Shown here: positions 57,201-64,000 of the stretch, in pieces
Layout of the letters: each line of letters opens with the position of its first letter
Position numbering within the stretch: position 1 is the stretch's first letter
Assembly (NCBI RefSeq): GCF_007971025.1
Contig: NZ_CP042436.1
Span: 2,356,001 to 2,420,000, forward strand
DNA length: 64,000 bases
Origin: Mucilaginibacter ginsenosidivorans
Lineage (GTDB): Bacteria > Bacteroidota > Bacteroidia > Sphingobacteriales > Sphingobacteriaceae
Direction of reading: 5' to 3'
Translations under genes and position numbers: made by a program
The notes under the pieces: generated by a model
What the model saw: only the letters and a program-made list of their open reading frames with translations
Told to the model about the DNA's origin: nothing
Database searches by the model: none

Positions 57201-58310
57201 GGACAAGGCAAAAGAATAATAATTAGCGGCGGTGGTACCGGCGGACATATATTCCCTGCGATAGCAATTGCTAATGCGCTGAAGAAACTTGATCCGTCGA
57301 CCGAGATACTTTTTGTCGGCGCTTTGGGAAGGATGGAAATGGAACGTGTGCCTGCAGCGGGGTACAAAATTGTGGGATTGGATATAAGGGGCATACAGCG
57401 TAAGTCGTTATTAAAAAACCTGGCGCTCCCGTTCAAATTAATAGGCAGTGTAATGAAATCGATGCGGATCATAAAAGAGTTCAAACCCGACGCCGCTGTT
57501 GGCGTGGGCGGGTATGCCTCTGGTCCGTTGTTATATGCCGCCGGCTTGAAAAAGCTCCCCTACCTGGTGCAGGAGCAAAACTCGTATGCGGGGGTAACGA
57601 ATAAGCGGCTCGGCAAAAAGGCTGCGAAAATATGTGTGGCATTTGACGGGATGGAGGAATTCTTCCCGGAAGATAAGATCGTAAAGACCGGCAACCCGGT
57701 GCGCAGGCAGTCGGTTGAAATTGAAGGGAAACGGGAAGAAGCATTTAAGGAATTCAAATTATCGCCTGATAAGAAAACGATATTGGTGATAGGCGGCAGC
57801 CTTGGCGCACGCACGCTGAACGATTGCATCATAACCGACCTCGACCGGCTCGTCGCTGCTGATATACAGCTGATATGGCAAACGGGCAAGCATTATTATA
57901 AGGATATTGAACGGATACTGGGCGCAAATTACCATCCTAATGTTTGTATGCTGGAGTTTTTGAACCGGATGGACCTGGCCTATGCCGCGGCAGATATCAT
58001 TATCTCGAGGGCCGGTGCCGGCACTATAGCGGAACTGTGCATTGTAGGTAAACCGGTGATACTGGTTCCATCACCGAACGTGGCCGAGGATCATCAAACA
58101 AAAAATGCCAAAACACTGGTGCAGTTTAATGCAGCCGAATACGTGGCTGACAGGAAAGCAAGCAGGAGCCTGGTGAATAAGGCAATAGCACTTTTGAACG
58201 ATGACAAACGGCGGAAAATATTAGGCGACAGCATAAAAAAACTGGCCCTGCCGGATGCGGATGAGGTAATAGCGAAAGAAGTTTTAAAAATGGCAGGAGG
58301 AAATAATTAA
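57192..58310 (+). CDS. murG: UDP-GlcNAc:lipid I N-acetylglucosaminyltransferase
   Basis: 372 residues from GTG 57192, which sits inside a 13-mer copy. Donor/acceptor loops IIISGGGTGGHIFPAIAIA (9-27), GVGGYASGP (about 100-108), NSYAGVTNKRL, VIGGSLGARTLN (about 199-210), and SRAGAGTIAELC (about 273-284). GT-B fold. Converts lipid I to lipid II. Confidence 0.95.
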   Translation: MKSGQGKRIIISGGGTGGHIFPAIAIANALKKLDPSTEILFVGALGRMEMERVPAAGYKIVGLDIRGIQRKSLLKNLALPFKLIGSVMKSMRIIKEFKPDAAVGVGGYASGPLLYAAGLKKLPYLVQEQNSYAGVTNKRLGKKAAKICVAFDGMEEFFPEDKIVKTGNPVRRQSVEIEGKREEAFKEFKLSPDKKTILVIGGSLGARTLNDCIITDLDRLVAADIQLIWQTGKHYYKDIERILGANYHPNVCMLEFLNRMDLAYAAADIIISRAGAGTIAELCIVGKPVILVPSPNVAEDHQTKNAKTLVQFNAAEYVADRKASRSLVNKAIALLNDDKRRKILGDSIKKLALPDADEVIAKEVLKMAGGNN

Positions 58311-58321
58311 GCAAAAGAAAG

Positions 58322-58355
58322 ATCGGTGCAATCGGACCAGAATCGGTGCAAATCA
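58322..58355 (+). repeat. 13-mer pair upstream of murC
   Basis: ATCGGTGCAATCG (58322-58334) and ATCGGTGCAAATCA (58342-58355), 7 bases before the murC ATG. Confidence 0.78.
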
Positions 58356-58362
58356 TAAGAGA

Positions 58363-59718
58363 ATGGAACTGCAAAACATAAAAAGAGTATACTTGATAGG
58401 CATAGGCGGCATAGGCATGAGCGGCCTTGCCCGCTACTTTGCCCATTTGGGATGCATTGTTTGTGGTTACGACAGGACATCCACCGATCTGACAAGGGAG
58501 CTGCATAACGAAGGTATTCGCATTATTTATGATGATCGCGAAGATTGGATACCGATGAGTTTCCAAACCCCCGACGCCTGCACGCTTGTGATCTACACTC
58601 CGGCCATACCGCGCTTTTCTGAAATATTCAATTATTTCCGCGACCGCGGGTTTACCTTATATAAGCGGTCACAGGTGTTGGGCATGATCAGCAAAAGCAA
58701 ATTTACCATTGCGGTTGCCGGCACGCATGGTAAAACCACCACCTCATGCATGATAGCCCATATCCTGAAATATTCGGGCACCGATTGCTCGGCCTTCCTG
58801 GGGGGGATTTCGTCCAATTACAATACCAATGTACTTTTTGGCAAAAACGACATTGTAGTGGTTGAGGCTGACGAGTACGACCGTTCGTTCCTGACCCTGT
58901 ACCCCGATATAGCTGTCATCACATCGATGGATGCCGACCATTTAGATATTTATGGCAACCATAGTCAGCTTACGGAGTCTTTCAGGCAATTTGCATCGCA
59001 GATAAAAGCAAACGGAACCTTGATATTTCACGAGGACCTGCCCCTGATGAGCGGTATCACTTACAGTGCGAACGGCCCGGCCGATGTGAAGGCACAATAT
59101 ATCCGTGTAGAAGACGGTGATTTTTACTTTGATTTTAAGAACAGCGATACCGTTATCAATAATATTAAATTGGGTATCGCCGGTGTGCACAATATAGAAA
59201 ATGCGACGGCGGCTATCGAGGTGGCGCTTAAACTGAGCATCCACCCTGACCTGATAAAAGGCGCCCTGGAATCGTTCAAAGGCGTAAAGCGCCGCTTTGA
59301 GTATATTGTAAAGTCAAAGGAGCATATCTACATAGATGATTATGCCCACCACCCGGAGGAATTGCGTGCGGCTATTACTTCGGTAAAAAGGTTGTACCCG
59401 CACAAAAAACTAACAACAATTTTTCAACCCCATTTATTTACCCGTACCCGCGATTTTGCCGATGGCTTTGCCGAGGTGCTGGATATGAGCGACGAACTGC
59501 TGATGCTGGATATTTACCCGGCGCGGGAGCTTCCTATTGAAGGGGTTAGCGCGGATATGATACTGGACAGGATGAAAATGTTGAATAAACGCAAATGTGG
59601 AAAACAAGAAGTTGTTGAGCTTGTGCGAATTGAAAAACCTGAGTTACTTTTAACAGTGGGCGCAGGCGATATCGACCAGTTGGTTCAACCCTTAAAAAAC
59701 ATATTGGAAAATGTTTAA
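58363..59718 (+). CDS. murC: UDP-MurNAc:L-alanine ligase
   Basis: 451 residues. Nucleotide loop GIGGIGMSGLARYF (11-24), ATP loop AVAGTHGKTTTSCMIAHIL (about 117-135), EADEYDRSFLTL (about 166-177), and DDYAHHPEELRAAI (about 324-337). Its 3' end overlaps ftsQ by 8 bases. Confidence 0.95.
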   Translation: MELQNIKRVYLIGIGGIGMSGLARYFAHLGCIVCGYDRTSTDLTRELHNEGIRIIYDDREDWIPMSFQTPDACTLVIYTPAIPRFSEIFNYFRDRGFTLYKRSQVLGMISKSKFTIAVAGTHGKTTTSCMIAHILKYSGTDCSAFLGGISSNYNTNVLFGKNDIVVVEADEYDRSFLTLYPDIAVITSMDADHLDIYGNHSQLTESFRQFASQIKANGTLIFHEDLPLMSGITYSANGPADVKAQYIRVEDGDFYFDFKNSDTVINNIKLGIAGVHNIENATAAIEVALKLSIHPDLIKGALESFKGVKRRFEYIVKSKEHIYIDDYAHHPEELRAAITSVKRLYPHKKLTTIFQPHLFTRTRDFADGFAEVLDMSDELLMLDIYPARELPIEGVSADMILDRMKMLNKRKCGKQEVVELVRIEKPELLLTVGAGDIDQLVQPLKNILENV

Positions 59719-60568
59719 GAAACGCATCTGGCGGCATATTTTAATTGGGTCGGCCTGGGTTATTACCCTGGGCGGATTGGTTGTGCTGATGAGTTTCATC
59801 GAGTTTAAAAAGGCGGGAGTGGTTTGTAAGGATGTAAAGGTTTATATCCCCGGCAATCAATATTTCATCGACAGGGAAGAGGTAGATAATATCCTGAAGA
59901 TACACCGTCATAAACTGGTAGGTCGAAAGATGGATGAGATCGATATCCACGATCTTGAAGAAAAGCTGAAGGCAAACCCCTTTATCGAGTCAGCAATGGT
60001 TTACGCGGATATGGATGGGGTGATAAGGGTTAAAATAAGTCAGCGCCAGCCGGTGGTAAGGGTAATGAACCAGTTCGACCAAAACTTTTATATCGATCAG
60101 AACGGGCTCAAAATACCCTTGTCGGATAATTTTACCGCGCGGGTAATAGCGGCCAATGGTTATATCGACGAGATATTCGGCAAAAAGGTAGATACACTGC
60201 ATACCGATATTGCCAGGCAGATATTAAAGGCGGCAAACTTTATCAGCCGCGATTCGCTTTGGAGCGCGCAGGTGGCGCAGATATACGTGAACCAAAACCA
60301 CGAGATCGAACTGATACCCCGGGTAGGCACCAACCGCATTATGCTCGGTAATGCCGACTCGCTGGAAAGCAAGTTCGCTAACCTGTATACATTCTACAAA
60401 AAAGCCATACCGCAGGTAGGCTGGGACAGGTATAAAACTATCAACATCAAGTACGCCAACGAGGTAGTAGGTGTTAAGAGCGACAATTTTAAAAAGGATT
60501 CGCTGAAGGCTGTTGCCCGCGCCGATTCAATGAAACTTAAACAAGACACATCACAAATAGTAAATTAA
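59711..60568 (+). CDS. ftsQ: Cell division protein FtsQ
   Basis: 285 residues. Short basic N-terminus, one membrane helix (about 9-31), POTRA domain (about 40-110: VKVYIPGNQYFIDREEVDNILK, FIESAMVYADMDGVIRVKISQRQPVVRV) and a beta domain. Low similarity to E. coli FtsQ is normal; the position between murC and ftsA fits. Confidence 0.9.
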   Translation: MFKKRIWRHILIGSAWVITLGGLVVLMSFIEFKKAGVVCKDVKVYIPGNQYFIDREEVDNILKIHRHKLVGRKMDEIDIHDLEEKLKANPFIESAMVYADMDGVIRVKISQRQPVVRVMNQFDQNFYIDQNGLKIPLSDNFTARVIAANGYIDEIFGKKVDTLHTDIARQILKAANFISRDSLWSAQVAQIYVNQNHEIELIPRVGTNRIMLGNADSLESKFANLYTFYKKAIPQVGWDRYKTINIKYANEVVGVKSDNFKKDSLKAVARADSMKLKQDTSQIVN

Positions 60569-60569
60569 T

Positions 60570-61910
60570 ATGGACAAGAGTTCGACACAAGAGAAAAGTT
60601 CGCCAATTGTAGTTGGATTGGACATTGGTACCACCAAAATATGCGCCATCGTCGGTCGCCGCAGTAAAAACGGCAAGATCGAGGTACTGGGTATCGGCAA
60701 GGCCGAATCAGCCGGGGTAACCCGCGGTATGGTATCGAATATCGACAAAACCGTGCAGGGTATTATCCAGGCGGTTGATGTCGCGGGTACGCAATCCAAT
60801 GTCGAGATAAGGGTGGTGAACGTGGGTATTGCCGGGCAGCACATCAAAAGTTTGCAGCACCGGGGTTTAATAACCCGGCGCGACCTGCAGTCGGAGATAA
60901 GCCGCAAGGATATAGATAAGCTGGTGGAAGATATGTACAACCTGGTAATGCCGCCGGGCGAAGAAATAATCCACGTGTTGCCACAGGAATTTACCGTCGA
61001 CAACGAGCCGGGTATCAAAGATCCGATAGGCATGGCAGGGGTGAGGCTGGAAGCGAACTTCCACATCATATCCGGCCAGGTAACGGCTATCAAAAATATT
61101 GTGAAATGTGTCAATAAAGCCGAACTGGAGAGCCAGGAACTGATACTGGAACCATTGGCGTCTTCTGAATCGGTATTGAGTGACGAGGAAAAAGAAGCCG
61201 GGGTGGTATTGGTGGATATAGGCGGCGGTACTACAGACGTCGCTATTTTCCACGAAGGTATCATTCGCCATACTGCGGTTATTCCTTTCGGCGGTAATAG
61301 TGTTACCGAAGATATCCGCGAGGGCTGTTCGGTAATGCGCAACATCGCAGAGCAACTGAAGGTAAGGTTCGGTTCGGCCCTGGCTGAAGAAAATAAAGAG
61401 AATGAGATAGTTTGTGTGCCCGGTTTACGCGGCCGCGAGCCAAAGGAAATATCGGTTAAAAACCTGGCTTACGTGATACAGGCCAGGATGGAAGAGATAG
61501 TAGAGCATGTGTACTACGAGATCAAATCATCCGGCTACGAGAAAAAGCTGATCGCAGGCATCGTAATAACCGGGGGTGGGGCCCAATTGAAGCATTTGCC
61601 GCAGCTGGTGGAGTACGTAACCGGGCTGGATTGCCGCGTCGGTTACCCTAACGAGCACCTGGCCAAGAACGAGGTTTTACCGAAACCGGTTTATGAGGAA
61701 TTACAGAGCCCGACCTTTGCTACCGGTATCGGTTTGTTGATAAAGGGGATCCAGAAAATGGAGTATAACGAGGTGCCGGTGAACACCACGGTGAAGACAG
61801 AAAAGGCTAAATATAGCGAGGATAAGCGCTTTGGTTTGTTCGGCAAATTGCTGGAAACAGGCAAGAAATTTATCAAGGACGACATCAAGGATGAAGATTT
61901 CTTGAAGTAA
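60570..61910 (+). CDS. ftsA: Cell division protein FtsA
   Basis: 446 residues, actin-like. VGLDIGTTKICAIVG (about 15-29), SHS2/1C domain (about 95-175), VLVDIGGGTTDVAIF (about 214-228), GIVITGGGAQLKHLPQL (about 330-346), and a basic amphipathic C-terminus (LFGKLLETGKKFIKDDIKD) for membrane binding. Anchors FtsZ. Confidence 0.95.
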   Translation: MDKSSTQEKSSPIVVGLDIGTTKICAIVGRRSKNGKIEVLGIGKAESAGVTRGMVSNIDKTVQGIIQAVDVAGTQSNVEIRVVNVGIAGQHIKSLQHRGLITRRDLQSEISRKDIDKLVEDMYNLVMPPGEEIIHVLPQEFTVDNEPGIKDPIGMAGVRLEANFHIISGQVTAIKNIVKCVNKAELESQELILEPLASSESVLSDEEKEAGVVLVDIGGGTTDVAIFHEGIIRHTAVIPFGGNSVTEDIREGCSVMRNIAEQLKVRFGSALAEENKENEIVCVPGLRGREPKEISVKNLAYVIQARMEEIVEHVYYEIKSSGYEKKLIAGIVITGGGAQLKHLPQLVEYVTGLDCRVGYPNEHLAKNEVLPKPVYEELQSPTFATGIGLLIKGIQKMEYNEVPVNTTVKTEKAKYSEDKRFGLFGKLLETGKKFIKDDIKDEDFLK

Positions 61911-61938
61911 GAAGCGGTATTTATTCACAATCAATGAC

Positions 61939-61967
61939 TTTTCCACAATATTGACAATTGTGGAAAA
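61939..61967. promoter_or_regulatory. Inverted pair of DnaA-box-like sites between ftsA and ftsZ
   Basis: TTTTCCACAA (61939-61948) faces TTGTGGAAAA (61958-61967) across nine bases. TTTTCCACA fits the degenerate DnaA box TTWTNCACA. As RNA it forms a 10-bp hairpin, which could instead be a processing or termination site. Confidence 0.45.
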
Positions 61968-62046
61968 ACATTGTTGAAAAAGTAATAATATTACAGATAG
62001 GTTAAATTAATAATAGGTCGTTCACATTTAGCTGAAAATTAGGAAT

Positions 62047-63648
62047 ATGCAGTTTGAGATGTTAAAAGAAAAGTCGTCCATCATCAAAGTAATTGGTGTT
62101 GGCGGCGGCGGTGGCAACGCGGTAAACCACATGTACAAGCAAGGTATCACAGGTGTTGATTTCATCATTTGTAATACTGATGCACAGGCTTTGGAGTTGA
62201 GCCCGATCCCTAATAAAGTACAGTTGGGCGCCAGTTTAACCGAAGGGATGGGAGCAGGTTCGATACCCGAAGTGGGTAAAAATTCGGCTATTGAAAATAT
62301 CGACGATATTAAATTGATGCTGGGTTCCAACACCAAGATGCTGTTCATAACGGCAGGTATGGGTGGTGGCACCGGCACCGGCGCAAGCCCTATCATAGCC
62401 AAAGCCGCCCGGGAGATGGATATCCTGACGGTGGGTATTATCACAACGCCGTTCTCATTCGAAGGAAAGCGTCGTAAAATGCAGGCTGAGGAAGGTTTGG
62501 AAGAATTGAAAAAGTATGTCGATTCATTCCTGGTAATTTCAAACGACAGGCTTCGCCAGGTATTTGGTAACCTAACGCTGGGTTCGGCATTTGCACAGGC
62601 TGATAATATATTGACAACAGCAGCCAAAGGCATCGCTGAGATCATCACCTTACCCGGCTATATCAACGTCGACTTTAAGGATGTGCGTACGGTGATGAAG
62701 GACAGCGGCGTAGCCATTATGGGCAGCGCATCTGCCGAAGGCGATAACCGCGCACTGAAAGCGGTAGAGGGTGCCTTATTGTCGCCGCTATTGAAAGATA
62801 ACGAAATTGAAGGTGCGAGATATATCCTATTGAACATCAGTTCGGGCGAGCAGGAAGTGACGATGGATGAAGTGAGCGTGATCACCGATTTTATACAGGA
62901 AGAAGCCGGCCTGGCAGCCGACCTGATCTGGGGTAACTGCCGCGACGAGGCTTTGGGCGAAAAACTTTCGGTAACTATCATTGCTACCGGTTTCCAAACC
63001 AAAGATGAACGTGAAAAAGAGCAGATCAACAAGAAGGTAGTAACTCACCTGGTGCCCGAAAACAATAACCTGGTAAAACCTGTGGTTAACGAATTTATAA
63101 ACCACGTAAAACCTGTTGAGACGGCCGTAAACGAGCCTTATATGAAGGCCAAAGAGGAGCCACAAAAGCAAACCGGGTTATTCGACCTGTTTGGCGCTAA
63201 AGAGGAAACAGCCGATACAGAAGCCGTTAGATATAACCTGGCTGAAGAGCCTGCCCCTGCCGAACCCGAAGCGATGGAGGAGATGACCTTTAAGATCACC
63301 GACTCGGTTATGCAGTTTGAGCCCGTGAAGGAAACCTTTCCCGAGCCGGAACCCGAACCGGAGCCGGTAGTTGGCGCGGACGATCATAAAACCGACGAGT
63401 CGATAGAAGAGCAGCTGCGCAAATCGCGCGAGCGTATTATGCGGTTGAAAGATCTGAGCATGAAACTGCGTAACGGTAATATACAGGAACTGGAGAATGT
63501 ACCGGCTTACAAACGCAAGGAAATAGCCCTGCAGCAAACGCCACCGTCTGACGAGAGCCAGGTATCAAGGTTTTCGCTTTTGCAGGACGAAGAAGGGAAT
63601 ATAGAGATCAAAAATAATAACTCATTCCTGCATGATAATGTCGACTGA
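62047..63648 (+). CDS. ftsZ: Cell division GTPase FtsZ
   Basis: 533 residues, longer than the usual ~390. The GTPase core has GVGGGGGNAVNHM (17-29), ICNTDAQAL (41-49), the tubulin signature GGGTGTG (106-112), and NLD-type loop NVDFKDVR. The extra ~190 residues form an acidic linker with repeated PEPE (about 435-450) and a C-terminal peptide NNSFLHDNVD, the part likely to bind FtsA. Long linkers are seen in Bacteroidota FtsZ. Confidence 0.97.
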   Translation: MQFEMLKEKSSIIKVIGVGGGGGNAVNHMYKQGITGVDFIICNTDAQALELSPIPNKVQLGASLTEGMGAGSIPEVGKNSAIENIDDIKLMLGSNTKMLFITAGMGGGTGTGASPIIAKAAREMDILTVGIITTPFSFEGKRRKMQAEEGLEELKKYVDSFLVISNDRLRQVFGNLTLGSAFAQADNILTTAAKGIAEIITLPGYINVDFKDVRTVMKDSGVAIMGSASAEGDNRALKAVEGALLSPLLKDNEIEGARYILLNISSGEQEVTMDEVSVITDFIQEEAGLAADLIWGNCRDEALGEKLSVTIIATGFQTKDEREKEQINKKVVTHLVPENNNLVKPVVNEFINHVKPVETAVNEPYMKAKEEPQKQTGLFDLFGAKEETADTEAVRYNLAEEPAPAEPEAMEEMTFKITDSVMQFEPVKETFPEPEPEPEPVVGADDHKTDESIEEQLRKSRERIMRLKDLSMKLRNGNIQELENVPAYKRKEIALQQTPPSDESQVSRFSLLQDEEGNIEIKNNNSFLHDNVD

Positions 63649-63697
63649 GATTTGAGATGAATTTGCAGATCATAACCAATAGCTAAACAATTATGAG

Positions 63698-63730
63698 GAG
63701 AGGCACATGAAAATGTGTCTCTTTCATTTT
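63698..63730 (+). terminator. Terminator after ftsZ
   Basis: GAGAGGCACAT and ATGTGTCTCTT form an 11-bp stem (two G-T pairs) with a GAAA loop, followed by a T-rich tract. It closes the dcw transcript. Confidence 0.8.
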
Positions 63731-63814
63731 ACAATAAATTGGATGGGTATGCTGCGAATTTGAAACAATTGGCCACCGCAAGCCTGTTATAACCTATTAT
63801 AAAAAGTTATAAGC

Positions 63815-63846
63815 TTTGGCAAAGCGGCGTTTTAGGGCTATATTTG
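63815..63846 (+). promoter_or_regulatory. Bacteroidota-type promoter
   Basis: TTTG (63815-63818), a 20-base spacer, and TATATTTG (63839-63846): an exact match to the -33 TTTG / -7 TAnnTTTG pattern. It lies 28 bases upstream of the TTG start of the next gene. Confidence 0.78.
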
Positions 63847-63874
63847 TATTTTAATCATTAAAAAGGACAACACA

Positions 63875-64000
63875 TTGGATCTGTTTGACAAGATATCGAA
63901 AACAATGGGCGGGCCGCTTGGTCAGCATCAAAAGTGGTCGCACGGGTATTTTTCGTACCCTAAGCTGGAGGGTGAAATTGGTCCCCATATGCAATTTAAC
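63875..64000 (+). CDS. Alpha-oxoamine synthase-like aminotransferase, 5' end
   Basis: Partial, 42 codons from TTG 63875 to the window edge, with AAAAGGA upstream. The N-terminus LDLFDKISKTMGGPLGQHQ and HGYFSYPKLEGEIGPHMQFN is typical of the PLP-dependent class II aminotransferase proteins (2-amino-3-oxobutyrate or 8-amino-7-oxononanoate synthase-like) that follow ftsZ in related genomes. The PLP lysine lies outside the window. Confidence 0.65.
   Translation, partial: MDLFDKISKTMGGPLGQHQKWSHGYFSYPKLEGEIGPHMQFN

Noticed and set aside
61939..61967. Replication origin
   Set aside because: Only two DnaA-like sites, no dnaA or other origin-associated gene, and no AT-rich unwinding element in the usual arrangement.

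Overview
The window is chromosomal DNA of a Bacteroidota bacterium, most likely family Sphingobacteriaceae (Mucilaginibacter/Pedobacter type). The evidence is gene content and order: a dcw cluster without murF between murE and mraY, atpD-atpC standing apart from the other ATP synthase genes, a short FtsL-like protein, and TAnnTTTG promoter elements (best case TTTG-N20-TATATTTG at 63815-63846). Species is not determined.

Layout. 1-1680: accessory region with the 3' end of a REP-associated (RAYT) transposase, an exactly duplicated 125-bp piece of it, REP palindromes, and two orphan polymorphic-toxin tails, each followed by an immunity gene (SUKH/SMI1 type and DUF4265 type). 1847-3526: a membrane protein and two small unknown proteins, then about 0.9 kb of dispersed repeats. 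4450-17821 (minus strand): an almost complete branched-chain amino-acid cluster, transcribed ilvD-ilvB-ilvN-(O-methyltransferase)-ilvC-leuC-(monooxygenase-like)-leuD-leuB-(methyltransferase)-leuA-ilvA. It is preceded by a promoter, a 40-codon leader peptide rich in Ile/Val/Leu codons and a terminator hairpin at 18232-18480, which together look like a transcription attenuator. 18911-19887: a YeeE/YedE sulfur-transport pair flanked by ~250-bp repeats. 20375-24087: a lipoprotein, a deoxynucleoside kinase and atpC-atpD. 24370-26946: a frameshifted FadL-like porin and an SGNH lipoprotein. 27031-33353: mixed genes (AraC regulator, DoxX, quinone reductase, GH76, peroxiredoxin, tRNA-Arg and a broken tRNA copy, adk). 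33438-39472: obgE, GT2, a WecA-type transferase, gapA, GNAT and pgk. 39560-47415: VapBC-like toxin-antitoxin, a CocE/NonD hydrolase, an IS200-type element, small unknowns, purU and a thioredoxin-like protein. 47646-63648 (plus strand): mraZ-rsmH-ftsL-ftsI-murE-mraY-murD-ftsW-murG-murC-ftsQ-ftsA-ftsZ. The window ends in the first codons of an alpha-oxoamine-synthase-like gene.

The most unusual structure lies in the gene junctions. Almost every junction of the BCAA cluster, and many in the dcw cluster, at atpD/atpC and at adk/obgE, carries a different low-complexity quasi-palindrome built from 6-9-nt units, most often heptamers (ACGTTNN, GAGATNT, ATTCACC, AGTCCAT, AATGACN). A separate 13-mer, ATCGGTGTAATCA, sits just upstream of start codons, nearly always in the sense of the gene. 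In murD and murG its own GTG is the most plausible start codon. All functional statements come from reading the sequence; no database search was run.
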